NCBI GenBank assembly: GCA_947625735.1
Contig: CANQPL010000003.1
Span: 1 to 64,000, forward strand
Source of the DNA: an uncultured Clostridia bacterium
GTDB lineage: Bacteria > Bacillota > Clostridia > Oscillospirales > Ruminococcaceae
Length of the DNA: 64,000 nucleotides
Direction: 5' to 3'
The position numbers and the translations under genes were made by a program. This document shows positions 43,976-52,595 of this stretch, in pieces. The stretch's first letter is position 1. Every line of letters starts with the position of its first letter. The notes under the pieces are model-generated. The model saw nothing but the letters and a program-made list of their open reading frames with translations, was not told the origin of the DNA and ran no database searches.

Positions 43976-44998
43976 AGAAAGGGAAATACCTCCTATATCC
44001 ACCGTGGCAGCAGCATTAAGGCTCTCGTCCGCCCGTCTGCCGTTTATAAAATCATAATACCCCTGACAGGCGATCATAGAGCCGTTATCCCCGCAGAGAG
44101 AGAGGGGCGGCATAAAAAACCTTATCCTCCGCTCTGAACATTCCTTCTCAAAAAGTCCCCGTACGCCCGAATTGGCAGCCACTCCCCCCGCAAGGGCGAT
44201 TGTTTTGTATCCGTACGCATCTGCGGCGGCAATTGTTCGGGAAACAAGTGTTTCCGAAACAATTTTCTGAAAGGACGCCGCAAGCCCCGCCTTGTCGATC
44301 TCCTCGCCCTTCTGAGCGGCATTGTGGGCAATATTCACCACTGCTGTTTTAAGTCCCGAAAATGAAAGATCAAACTCGTTTCCAGTTACCTTTGGAACGG
44401 GCAGCTTGTACCTCTCCGGATCTCCCTCCCTTGCCGCCCTGTCCACATGGACACCTCCGGGATATGGAAAGCCCAGCACTCTTGCACATTTGTCAAAGGC
44501 TTCTCCTGCGGCATCGTCCCTTGTCCTGCCTATGACTGAAAAATCGGTGTAGCTCTTTACCTCGATAATGTGGGAATGTCCTCCGCTTGCAACAAGGCAG
44601 ATATAAGGGGGCTTAAGCTCCTTGTGAGCAATATAATTTGCCGCAATATGCCCCGCAATGTGGTGAACGGGTACAAGAGGGATATTTTTTGCCATGGCAA
44701 GACCCTTTGCAAAGCTCGTACCCACAAGAAGCGCACCGATAAGACCCGGCGCATAGGTCACAGCGATGCCGTCCAGATCGTCAAGAGTGACCCGTGCTTC
44801 ATCAAGGGCAAGGCGCACCGTTTCAAGAATATTTTCGCAGTGTCTGCGGGAGGCTATTTCGGGAACAACGCCCCCGAATTTCCCATGCTCCGCCGCCTGT
44901 GAAAATATCACGTCCGAAAGTATGGTCCTGCCGTCTACGGAAACAGCCGCTGCCGTTTCATCGCATGAAGTTTCTATACCTAAAATAGTTACGCTCAT
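43946..44998 (-). CDS. tsaD: tRNA N6-threonylcarbamoyladenosine transferase
   Basis: 350 residues from ATG 44998 behind AAAGGAA; the frame-extended start at 45031 has no site. Hallmarks: GIETSCDETAAAVSVDG at the start, the metal-binding HHIAGHIAANY, ASGGHSHIIEV, and AGGVAANSGVRG near the end. With TsaB, TsaE and TsaC it makes t6A37 in ANN-decoding tRNAs. The C-terminus (SACVNQFLQN) is encoded within a long palindrome. RimI lies upstream, a common pairing. Confidence 0.95.
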   Translation of the reverse strand: MSVTILGIETSCDETAAAVSVDGRTILSDVIFSQAAEHGKFGGVVPEIASRRHCENILETVRLALDEARVTLDDLDGIAVTYAPGLIGALLVGTSFAKGLAMAKNIPLVPVHHIAGHIAANYIAHKELKPPYICLVASGGHSHIIEVKSYTDFSVIGRTRDDAAGEAFDKCARVLGFPYPGGVHVDRAAREGDPERYKLPVPKVTGNEFDLSFSGLKTAVVNIAHNAAQKGEEIDKAGLAASFQKIVSETLVSRTIAAADAYGYKTIALAGGVAANSGVRGLFEKECSERRIRFFMPPLSLCGDNGSMIACQGYYDFINGRRADESLNAAATVDIGGISLSACVNQFLQN

Positions 44999-45069
44999 TT
45001 TTCCCGTTCCTTTCGCTGTTATCCTCTGCAAACGCCCTTGTCCCGTTGGGCGGCATGATATTTACGGAA

Positions 45070-45519
45070 TTATTCTTTTTCAAGTCTGAGTATCATAACA
45101 ATGCCGTCCTCCGCAGGGGCGGTATACAGTCCTTTCCGCACTCCTGCCGCCTTAAATCCCATGCTCTCGTAAAGTCCCCTTGCCGCAGAATTGGAAACAC
45201 GTACTTCAAGAGAAACAGTCACGGTTTTTTCGGAAAGACCGTTTATAAAAGCGGTCATAAGCGCTCTTCCCACGCCCTGCCGTCTTGCTTCGGGTGCTGC
45301 CGCAATATTGTCGATATATGCAGAAAATCCGTCGTCACTGCCCACAAGATAGCCTGCGGGCATATCATTTTCGTCCGCAGCCGTCAGAAAAATTTCAAAT
45401 TCGTTTTTCAGCGCAGACATAAGGGCGTTTTCCGACCATGGATCGGTAAAGGAATTTTTTTCTATCCGTGCTATGGCGGGTATATCCCGTTCACAGGTTT
45501 TTCTTACATTAATATTCAT
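45070..45519 (-). CDS. rimI: Ribosomal protein S18 N-acetyltransferase
   Basis: 149 residues of the GNAT fold, with the acetyl-CoA loop PEARRQGVGRALM and the RimI-typical FTDPWSENAL and LEVRVSNSAARGLYESMGF segments. In E. coli, RimI acetylates the N-terminus of ribosomal protein S18. It overlaps the upstream dus gene by 11 bp and precedes tsaD by 71 bp, all on the minus strand. Confidence 0.9.
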   Translation of the reverse strand: MNINVRKTCERDIPAIARIEKNSFTDPWSENALMSALKNEFEIFLTAADENDMPAGYLVGSDDGFSAYIDNIAAAPEARRQGVGRALMTAFINGLSEKTVTVSLEVRVSNSAARGLYESMGFKAAGVRKGLYTAPAEDGIVMILRLEKE

Positions 45520-46492
45520 CTTTGCAGCTCTCCCAAACCGCTCTTATAAGCTCCCGCAGATCGGAAAGGCTCGAAAGAGAGCCGCATTTTCCTCTGTAGG
45601 CAGCCGCATTTTTCATTCCCCGCAGATAAAATGCACACTGTCTGCGGCACTCCGCCATAGCGGTGCGCTCCCCCTTAAAGGAAACCGCAAGCGCCGCCTG
45701 ACGATACATGGTTTTCAGCTTTTCATCAAGAGAGGGAGGAGGAGGGAGAGTGCCTGTTTTAAAAAGCTGCCGCACTCCTGAAAATATCCACGGATCCCCG
45801 TAGCTCCCCCTGCCTATCATTACAAGGTCAACGCCCGTATCACTATACATCCGGACAGCCTCCTCGGGAGAGGTTATGTCCCCGTTGCCGATAACGGGAA
45901 TTTTTACGGATTCCTTTACACTGCGGATAACAGCCCTGTCCGCTTTTCCGTGATACATCTGCACCTTTGTCCTGCCGTGTATGGTAAGTGCCGCTGCTCC
46001 TGCCGATTCCATAGCCCGTGCAAATTCAGGGGCGTTAATATGCTCCTCGTCCCAGCCCGAGCGGAATTTAACGGTCACGGGAACGGCGCAGCCGTCCACT
46101 GCCGCTCTTACAATGGAATAGGCACGGTCAATATCCCGCATAAGGGCGCAGCCGCTGCCGTTCCCCGCAATTTTCGGCACGGGACAGCCCATGTTTATGT
46201 CGATGATGTCGGGCTTATATTTCATGACAATGCCCGCAGCTTTTCCTATAAATTCGGGATCTTCACCGAAAAGCTGGACAGCGTAGGGGCGTTCCCTGTC
46301 GTCAACGGTGCAAAGCTCAGCGGTGCGGCGGTCACTGTAGCACAGTCCCTTTGCGGAGATCATCTCCGACACCATATACGCCGCTCCCTGTTCCTTGCAT
46401 ATAAGACGGTATGCCCTGTCCGCAACCGATGCCATAGGGGCAAGGGCGGCAGTCTGTTCTATGGCAACATTTCCTATAGTAATAGTTTTCAC
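45509..46492 (-). CDS. dusB: tRNA-dihydrouridine synthase
   Basis: 327 residues from GTG 46492, 6 bp behind AAAGGAG; the longer frame to 46567 reads through a repeat and is rejected. TIM-barrel Dus signatures: LAPMASVADRAYR, DINMGCPVPKIAGNGSG with the catalytic Cys, VKFRSGWD, IHGRTKVQMYHGKAD and VIGNGDITSPEEA, VMIGRGSYGDPWIF. It reduces uridines in tRNA D-loops using FMN and NADPH. DusB is the commonest member in Firmicutes; the subtype is an inference. Confidence 0.93.
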   Translation of the reverse strand: MKTITIGNVAIEQTAALAPMASVADRAYRLICKEQGAAYMVSEMISAKGLCYSDRRTAELCTVDDRERPYAVQLFGEDPEFIGKAAGIVMKYKPDIIDINMGCPVPKIAGNGSGCALMRDIDRAYSIVRAAVDGCAVPVTVKFRSGWDEEHINAPEFARAMESAGAAALTIHGRTKVQMYHGKADRAVIRSVKESVKIPVIGNGDITSPEEAVRMYSDTGVDLVMIGRGSYGDPWIFSGVRQLFKTGTLPPPPSLDEKLKTMYRQAALAVSFKGERTAMAECRRQCAFYLRGMKNAAAYRGKCGSLSSLSDLRELIRAVWESCKDEY

Positions 46493-46522
46493 ATTTTCTC
46501 CTTTTCCAACGAGGTGCAAATA

Positions 46523-46640
46523 GGTGACCCTAAAGGTCACCCCGCCCCGCAAATAGTACTTTGTCAATTTTTCAAATGAAAGTTACCGAGTTACTATCTG
46601 AAATATCACTGCAAATCATACCAACGACCCGGCTGCGGGT
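46523..46640 (-). repeat. Family-1 repeat, single copy overlapping the Nudix gene end
   Basis: On the minus strand: GGAACCCGCAGCCGGGTCGTTGGTATGATTTGC, then CAGATAGTAACTCGGTAACTTTCATTTG, ending in the hairpin GGTGACC/GGTCACC (46523-46541) beside GCGGGGCGGGG. Same element order as the 7.2-kb array. The Nudix stop TGA is the TGA of GGTATGA inside the repeat. Confidence 0.8.
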
Positions 46641-47161
46641 TCCACCCGCTCCTTTGCCCGTTTTAATACAGGCAGCTCTCTGTTTGCAATAAGCCTGCCT
46701 AATTTCGTATCGGAACACTTCTCGTACTCTCTGACCGCATCTTCATAATTCATTTTAAGCGTGGATAAATGAAAGCACTCTATTTCGTCCTGCGTCATAT
46801 TCTTATTTCCAAAGGCTGTGACCCTGCAAAGATAATAATTGTTGATATTATGTCTGTGTATCAGATTGTAATAATCACTTACAACTCCTATCCTGCAAAT
46901 AATTTCCACCTCTGCGCCCAGCTCCTCTTTAAGCTCTCTCCTGAGCGCCGTAATATGATCTTCTCCCTTTTCCACTCCCCCGCCCGAAGTTTCGATCAAT
47001 ACGGCTTTTCCGAAATCATCATCACGCAAAACCCTTACAAAGTAGAAATATCCGCTGTCATCATAAACTATTGCCCTGACTATATCCCTGTCATGATCCG
47101 TATACTCAAAATCCCATTCGGTATCCCGAAGCTCTATTTTAATTTCCTCTGAATTTTTCAT
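46616..47161 (-). CDS. Nudix hydrolase
   Basis: 181 residues. The Nudix box is intact: GGGVEKGEDHITALRRELKEELG. Nudix enzymes hydrolyse nucleoside diphosphates linked to other groups; the substrate is unknown. Flanking FYFVRVLRDDDFGKAVLIETS and YYNLIHRHNINNYYLCRV segments are normal for the fold. The last dozen codons (about residues 170-181) and the stop lie inside a family-1 repeat, so the C-terminus was probably altered by repeat insertion. Confidence 0.9.
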   Translation of the reverse strand: MKNSEEIKIELRDTEWDFEYTDHDRDIVRAIVYDDSGYFYFVRVLRDDDFGKAVLIETSGGGVEKGEDHITALRRELKEELGAEVEIICRIGVVSDYYNLIHRHNINNYYLCRVTAFGNKNMTQDEIECFHLSTLKMNYEDAVREYEKCSDTKLGRLIANRELPVLKRAKERVEPAAGSLV

Positions 47162-47221
47162 ACTTTTCTTCCTTTTTTACCGTTCAATGCAGATTTGTCA
47201 AGCATATTACTTCACAAAACA

Positions 47222-47250
47222 ATTATATCATAACAAACAAATCATGTCAA
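47222..47250 (-). promoter_or_regulatory. Promoter of the Nudix gene
   Basis: On the minus strand TTGACA (47250-47245) and TATAAT (47227-47222), spacer 17 bp. Confidence 0.85.
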
Positions 47251-47256
47251 GATAAT

Positions 47257-47285
47257 AAAAAGATACCGCTTTTTCGGACGGTACC
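47257..47285 (-). terminator. Terminator after the PfkB kinase gene
   Basis: GGTACCG and CGGTATC pair on the minus strand (47285-47279 and 47268-47262), followed by TTTTT. It lies about 200 bp after the kinase stop. Between them, 47286-47492 has no gene that I can support. Confidence 0.6.
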
Positions 47286-47492
47286 TTATAACACATCAAA
47301 ATTATACCTCTCCGTAAACGTGAAGTTCAGGCACCGCCGCACAAAAAACGCCTGACGGCTTTGCAGTTTTTGAAAGAAAGTCTGTTTACCTTAGGTGTGT
47401 TATGCTTTAATTAAAGTCTTTTGTCCGTATATTGTTTGTAAATCAGCATCAGACAAATCTGCGAAGCGGGGGCAGCCAACAAGGGTTCGCCT

Positions 47493-48398
47493 CTAAGCAT
47501 TTTTCAGAATAAGATCATTTATCTCCTCCAAAGTCGGCGGAGCAAGCTGAATCGGATAATGCGAGACAGCCGCCGCCGCACAGCCGCTTGCAAATCTCAC
47601 AAGCTCATCATCGCTCATACCTGCGGCAAGGGCATATGTGCAGCCCGCCTTGAATGTATCTCCTGCCCCCAAAGTGCTTTCTACCTTTACCCTGAAAGGC
47701 ATAAATGACTTGACAGGCTGTCCCTTTCTGCCGTAATAAAATTTATTTCCGCCGTTTGTAATTATCGTAAGACCCTCGCTGTTTTCCTTGTAATACTCCA
47801 TCATTTCTTTACGGGTACTGCCTTTATAGAAATTTTCTATCCCCTCGCCGGAAATAACAGAAACGGCAGAATGTTTATGTAAATATCCGTCATACCTGCA
47901 ATCAATTGTTACATAGGGTCTGCCATGTTTAACACACAGCCCTGCCGCAAGCTCCGAATCCTCCCAAAAGCAATCATCAACAGCGGCGGCATCACATTCG
48001 GCGATAATATCCTCCCTCGGCTTGTTCCAATGCCTGATATTATTTTTAAATGCATCGGAAAAGAAATGTCCGAATGTTCCCATAGGAGTTCTTTCACTGC
48101 CCGAAATGATCACATAGTCCTCAAGTCCCTCAAAGCTGCCGTCAAAGGTCAGGAGACTCAGGTCAACAGATCTGTTCCTGTAAAAATCCTTAACAAGCTG
48201 CTCAGAGTTCTTTCCGATATGAGTACCGTCCATTATGACATCTGCTCCGAGTGACGAAAGCACCGTCCCGCAGGTGCCTGTTTCTCCTCCGGGAAAGCGG
48301 TACATCTGCTCAATTTCCGAATATTCATCGGGAGTGGGAAAAGCGTTCAGCTTAAAGCTGTTTGTAATGCATATCATTCCATAAAGATAAATTTTCAT
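47493..48398 (-). CDS. PfkB family carbohydrate kinase
   Basis: 301 residues of the ribokinase fold. The N-terminal strand MKIYLYGMICI and the sugar-binding GGETGTCGTVLSSLGADVIMDG segment are present, and the C-terminal signature VKVESTLGAGDTFKAGCTYALA holds the catalytic Asp. Family members phosphorylate sugars or nucleosides; the substrate cannot be read here. It is transcribed alone on the minus strand. Upstream, 48399-48557 is AT-rich with no recognised element. Confidence 0.85.
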   Translation of the reverse strand: MKIYLYGMICITNSFKLNAFPTPDEYSEIEQMYRFPGGETGTCGTVLSSLGADVIMDGTHIGKNSEQLVKDFYRNRSVDLSLLTFDGSFEGLEDYVIISGSERTPMGTFGHFFSDAFKNNIRHWNKPREDIIAECDAAAVDDCFWEDSELAAGLCVKHGRPYVTIDCRYDGYLHKHSAVSVISGEGIENFYKGSTRKEMMEYYKENSEGLTIITNGGNKFYYGRKGQPVKSFMPFRVKVESTLGAGDTFKAGCTYALAAGMSDDELVRFASGCAAAAVSHYPIQLAPPTLEEINDLILKNA

Positions 48399-48557
48399 AT
48401 ATATCCGCCTTTAAATAATTATTGCGCTTATACAGCCGACATTGACCGCAGATATTTTTTCTGCTGACAAAAAATTACGGGACAGCTCCGGTATTCACGC
48501 AAAAACAGCTCTTTTCCGTGAAAGTATTTTACCGCATTTCTGACGGCAGCAGACAAT

Positions 48558-49739
48558 TCACTCCCCGCTTACCTCCGTAATATTCATGGCAAGCTGCGCC
48601 CTTGCAAGATGAGTTTCCTTATCCCCGTCAAGCAGAGTGATGTGGCGTCCGTTTGAAATAATAAGCCGTCCGTCACCGCAGACGGTATAATCCAGCACGC
48701 CCTTTTTGAGTACCGTTTCTCTGCCGTCCGCCTCACGCTTTACCAGCTCCCGTGACAGGGGCATAAGTCCTGCGGGATCGTCATCTTTGAGCTGTGCCTC
48801 CTTTGCAAGCTGCTCCGCCTTGATGATATTCCCGTCAATAATAATATCCCTCTGGGAACGGTTTCTGCCCTTTACTCCTCCGGGCAGTCCCGTATCTCCC
48901 TTTTTAAGAGGTTCTCCTCCCCATATTGTACTCATAAAGCTGAGCCAGCCGAACAGGGCTTTCAGAATACGCACGGGAAAAAGCAGCACATCGCCGACAG
49001 TAACGCCGCCGCCCTCCGTCTGCTCCTCGTAGGGACGGCGTATATAGTAGATATTCCCGAATTTATCGTCCTTTATTTTAAGATAATCCGTTTTCGGGTC
49101 GGATAAAAACTCGCAAAGCTCCCCGCCCTCCGGGTCTATGTATGCTCCGCTTCTGGGAGATACCGCTCCCACTGCGCCGTACTCGTTGCGGGCATTTCCA
49201 GCCGTTGAAAAATATATCCGTCCCTTTTCGTATCTGCTGAGCCACGGATCCTCCTCCACCGTGTCCCCGTCTGTAAGCTCCGTATAATCCGAAGATGGCG
49301 GCTCCATAACCGCAATGTGCAGATCGTTTACACTGCTGCCCATGCTGACTGCCAGCTTTCCCTCCAGACTGTCAACTGCTCCGAATGTAAAGCTGTTTCC
49401 CGAAAGGATAAGACCCTCATTCATATCCTTGCGGTCGGTGCTTCTCTGATAAAGAGCCGCCGAACCGTCCAGCCGCACCGCATAGATAAGCCGCTCCCCG
49501 TCAAAGCTCAGTCCGCTTATCCTTGCCGTGATATTCTCCTCATCGGGGGCACCATTTTCAGCCATACCCATAAACTGCGCCCCGCTGCCTGTGGTTTTCC
49601 ACTCTGTGCGGCGGCGTATGCTGTCGAGAGCCTCCTTGTATTTGATTATCCTGCCGCATGGTATTTCGGTTTTATTTCCGTTTTCCAGTAAATATATCTT
49701 ATTTTCCGATGTGTACGCTATACGCATATTTTCGCTCAT
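48558..49739 (-). CDS. Hypothetical protein, possibly beta-propeller-like
   Basis: 393 residues with no signal peptide. I do not recognise the family. Repeated short strand pairs (RIAYTSENKIYLLENG, ISGLSFDGERLIYAV, YEKGRIYFSTAG, KFGNIYYIRR, VCGDGRLIISNGRHITLLDGD) suggest WD40/PD40-like blades. A central LLFPVRILKALFGWLSFMSTIWGG stretch is hydrophobic and could be a membrane-associated helix. The gene starts 7 bp after prmA with an AGGA site in the overlap region, so the two are co-transcribed. Confidence 0.6.
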   Translation of the reverse strand: MSENMRIAYTSENKIYLLENGNKTEIPCGRIIKYKEALDSIRRRTEWKTTGSGAQFMGMAENGAPDEENITARISGLSFDGERLIYAVRLDGSAALYQRSTDRKDMNEGLILSGNSFTFGAVDSLEGKLAVSMGSSVNDLHIAVMEPPSSDYTELTDGDTVEEDPWLSRYEKGRIYFSTAGNARNEYGAVGAVSPRSGAYIDPEGGELCEFLSDPKTDYLKIKDDKFGNIYYIRRPYEEQTEGGGVTVGDVLLFPVRILKALFGWLSFMSTIWGGEPLKKGDTGLPGGVKGRNRSQRDIIIDGNIIKAEQLAKEAQLKDDDPAGLMPLSRELVKREADGRETVLKKGVLDYTVCGDGRLIISNGRHITLLDGDKETHLARAQLAMNITEVSGE

Positions 49740-49746
49740 GATATCC

Positions 49747-50715
49747 TCATTTCCTTGTCAGACGCACTGCCGCCCAGCCGTCACATTCCTTTATTTCCTC
49801 CGCATAAAATCCGTTTTTCTCCATTGCAGAAAGCACTTCGTCACTGCGCTCTGTAATGATACCCGAGATCATCAGTTTTCCGTCCTTATTAAGAAAATCC
49901 CCGAACAGCCCCGACATGGCGATAAGCACGTCCGCTACAATATTTGCTGTAATTATATCATATCCCCCTCCGATACGTTCTCTCAGAGCGGGGTCGTCAA
50001 TGATATTTCCGTTTAAGGTAATATATTTTTCGGGAGGGATATAATTTTTCAGGGCATTTTCTCCCGCAATTTTTACGCTGTTAAGGTCTATATCCACAGC
50101 GCAGGCATATTCAGCCCCCAGAAGCACCGCCCCTATGGACAGTATACCGCTGCCGCAGCCGATGTCAAGCACTCTGCCGCCCGTTTTTATCACCTGTTCT
50201 AAAAGCTCCAGACACAGCCGTGTGGTGGCGTGCTGACCTGTGCCGAAGGAGGAGGCGGGGTCTATTTCGAGAATGGTCTTTCCCTCTGTGTTTTCGCAGT
50301 TTTCCCATGAGGGCTTTACAATAAGCCGCTTACCCACGTTAAAGGGCTTGAAATACTGCTTCCAGTTATCCGCCCAGTCCTCCTCACGGACATTGTTTAT
50401 CTCAATTGCAAGTCTGCCGAATTTCTTTTCGGTGTCGTAGGCTGAAAGCTCCGCCATTTCATTTTTCACAAGTATAAAGGTATCCGCTCCCTGAGAATTA
50501 TCCGCAAGATAAAAGGTAACACAAGTTTCACAGCTTTTAAGTCCCATAAGATCATCATCTATATAGTCCCAGTTACCCGTTTTATTTTCCAGAAACTCCT
50601 CAAAATCCTTTGAGTCCCTTATCACAAAGCCCGTTACCCCTACTACCATAAGACGCCCGCAGACGGGTTCAACACCCTCGGAAGATGTGTATATTTTTAC
50701 CTCAAGCCAGTTCAT
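49747..50715 (-). CDS. prmA: Ribosomal protein L11 methyltransferase
   Basis: 322 residues from ATG 50715 behind GGGGAGG; the frame-extended start at 50763 is rejected. The N-terminal domain (NWLEVKIYTSSEGVEPV) is followed by DPASSFGTGQHATTRLCLELLE and the SAM-binding motif VLDIGCGSGILSIGAVLLGA, then DIITANIVADVL. PrmA trimethylates ribosomal protein L11. It stands outside its frequent dnaJ/rsmE neighbourhood and is followed by an unknown gene. Confidence 0.93.
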   Translation of the reverse strand: MNWLEVKIYTSSEGVEPVCGRLMVVGVTGFVIRDSKDFEEFLENKTGNWDYIDDDLMGLKSCETCVTFYLADNSQGADTFILVKNEMAELSAYDTEKKFGRLAIEINNVREEDWADNWKQYFKPFNVGKRLIVKPSWENCENTEGKTILEIDPASSFGTGQHATTRLCLELLEQVIKTGGRVLDIGCGSGILSIGAVLLGAEYACAVDIDLNSVKIAGENALKNYIPPEKYITLNGNIIDDPALRERIGGGYDIITANIVADVLIAMSGLFGDFLNKDGKLMISGIITERSDEVLSAMEKNGFYAEEIKECDGWAAVRLTRK

Positions 50716-50881
50716 ATTATTTCCTCCCCTTTTATTTTCACTTATTAAATTATAGCACTGCAAATGTTAATTGTCAAGAAAATATCCGCATTTCATTTGC
50801 AGGCAGGATACTTATGACCGCAATTGAGCAGTTCGGGTAAAAATGCACAAATTTCCCGAAAAAATTTCATTATAAAGTCAA

Positions 50882-50910
50882 TTGAAAAATGATCCCGTGA
50901 ATGTTAATAT
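50882..50910 (+). promoter_or_regulatory. Probable promoter of the Ig-like GH5 gene
   Basis: TTGAAA at 50882-50887 and TAATAT at 50905-50910, spacer 17 bp, about 36 bp before the start codon. Weaker than the other promoters of the window. Confidence 0.55.
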
Positions 50911-50945
50911 AAAAATATACTATATTTAATCCGGGAGGAATGATA

Positions 50946-52595
50946 ATGAAGAAATTTCTATCCCTGCTGATGACGCTTATTCTTGTACTGGGCTGCTTTA
51001 CCTGTACGGGCGTTACGGCATCGGCAGCCGAAACGCAGATATCCCTGCCCTACAAAAATGTCACCATATCAAAGGGAAAAGCCGTTACGCTCAAACCCAC
51101 AGTCAAGGGTCTGTCAAAGTACACTCTCCAATGGAGCAGCAGTGACAAGACAGTTGTAAGCGTATCTTCAACCGGAAAGGCTTCGGCTCTGAAGGAGGGT
51201 ACTGCAACAGTTACCGTTAAGGTGAAGGGTACAAGCTCATCTGCATCGGTTAAGATTCACGTGGGAAAAAGGATCACTTCGGTTGATCTCAGCGACAGTA
51301 ATGTCACCTTGAAAAAGGGCGATACCTACAAGCTCACTGTAAAGCTTAGTCCCATAGATGCGGCTTATATGGGCTACACCTTTTCCGTTTCTGACAAGTC
51401 GGTTGCAAAGATAGACTCAAAGGGTACTGTTACCGCACTGAAAAACGGAACCTCAGAGATAACAGTAAAAGCCGCTGACGGCTCGGGTGTAAAATCTGTC
51501 CTTACCGTTACCGTAAGTGACAAGGCTCCTGCGGATAACAGCGGCAAGCCCGCCGCAAAGGGTTTTGACACCACAAAAACCGCCTTTGATATCACAAAGG
51601 CTATGAAGGTAGGCTGGAATCTGGGTAACTCCCTTGACGCTATAGGCGGCTCAGGTCTTTCCTCAGAAACAAGCTGGGGAAATCCCAAGACCACAAAGGA
51701 TATGATAGACGACATAAAGGATAAGGGCTTTACCTCCATACGCATACCCGTTTCATGGGGCATACACGCAGACTCCAAAGGCAATATCAACAAGGAGTGG
51801 CTTGCCCGTGTAAAGGAAGTTGTTGACTACGCCTATAATGACGGAATGTACGTTATACTCAACTCTCACCATGACAACGCCTACTACGATATCGGCGGCT
51901 GCGGCGCAAGCGACAAGGTTCTTGAAGCTAATCTTGCAAAAATGACAAATCTGTGGACACAGATAGCGAATACCTTTAAGGATTACAGCGAAAAGCTGGT
52001 TTTCGAGACTCTTAACGAACCCCGCACCGAGGGCAGTCCCAACGAATGGAACGGCGGTACGGCGTCCGAAAGGGAGATCGTTGCAGCATTTAACGATGCC
52101 ATTGTAAAGGCAATAAGAGCAACAGGCGGAAATAATGCCTACCGCTTTATTATGGTGCCTGCCTATGCGGCTACAAGCAGCACGAATATTCTCCGCTCAA
52201 TGGAGATCCCCGATGATGACAGAGTAATAGTTTCCGTCCATGCATATTCTCCCTATCTTTTCGCAATGGTGGGAAATGCTTCCGCAGAGCTTTCAGATTC
52301 CGACCGTGTAGAGCTTGACAGATTCTTTGCAACTCTCAACAGTATTTTCATAAGCAAGGGCAGAGCTGTTGTGATTGGCGAAATGGGCTGCACAAATAAG
52401 GATAATCTCCTTGAACGCTGCGAATGGGCTGACTATTACGTAAGAGGTGCCAAAAAGTACGGTATCCCCTGCTTTGTATGGGATAATAACAGCAAAACCT
52501 CTGTCGGAAGCGAGTGCTTCGGGCTTTATGACCGCAGCAAGGGAGAATGGGTATTCCCCGAAATCGCAGAAGCAATGATAAGCGCAGCAAAGTAA
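50946..52595 (+). CDS. Secreted GH5 endoglucanase with two Ig-like (BIG2) domains
   Basis: 549 residues from ATG 50946, 7 bp behind GGAGG; the ATG at 50940 is too near. Signal peptide ends near VTASAAE. Two bacterial Ig-like group 2 domains follow (about 30-105 and 108-190), each ending in a GTATVTVKV or GTSEITVKA strand. The GH5 domain begins at MKVGWNLGNSLDA; motifs are SIRIPVSW, LNSHHDN, TLNEPR with likely acid/base Glu358, SVHAYSPYLF and IGEMGCTN with likely nucleophile Glu479. No dockerin or sorting signal, so the Ig domains may hold it at wall or substrate. The stop overlaps the next start by 1 nt. Confidence 0.9.
   Translation: MKKFLSLLMTLILVLGCFTCTGVTASAAETQISLPYKNVTISKGKAVTLKPTVKGLSKYTLQWSSSDKTVVSVSSTGKASALKEGTATVTVKVKGTSSSASVKIHVGKRITSVDLSDSNVTLKKGDTYKLTVKLSPIDAAYMGYTFSVSDKSVAKIDSKGTVTALKNGTSEITVKAADGSGVKSVLTVTVSDKAPADNSGKPAAKGFDTTKTAFDITKAMKVGWNLGNSLDAIGGSGLSSETSWGNPKTTKDMIDDIKDKGFTSIRIPVSWGIHADSKGNINKEWLARVKEVVDYAYNDGMYVILNSHHDNAYYDIGGCGASDKVLEANLAKMTNLWTQIANTFKDYSEKLVFETLNEPRTEGSPNEWNGGTASEREIVAAFNDAIVKAIRATGGNNAYRFIMVPAYAATSSTNILRSMEIPDDDRVIVSVHAYSPYLFAMVGNASAELSDSDRVELDRFFATLNSIFISKGRAVVIGEMGCTNKDNLLERCEWADYYVRGAKKYGIPCFVWDNNSKTSVGSECFGLYDRSKGEWVFPEIAEAMISAAK

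Noticed and set aside
46493-46567. N-terminal extension of the dihydrouridine synthase
   Set aside because: The extension translates repeat DNA; AAAGGAG directs the start to GTG 46492.
47286-47492. A 22-codon minus-strand frame behind GGAGAGG (near 47310) and a tRNA-like GGTTCG stretch (near 47484)
   Set aside because: The frame runs into the terminator and lacks support; the tRNA-like stretch has no cloverleaf arms.
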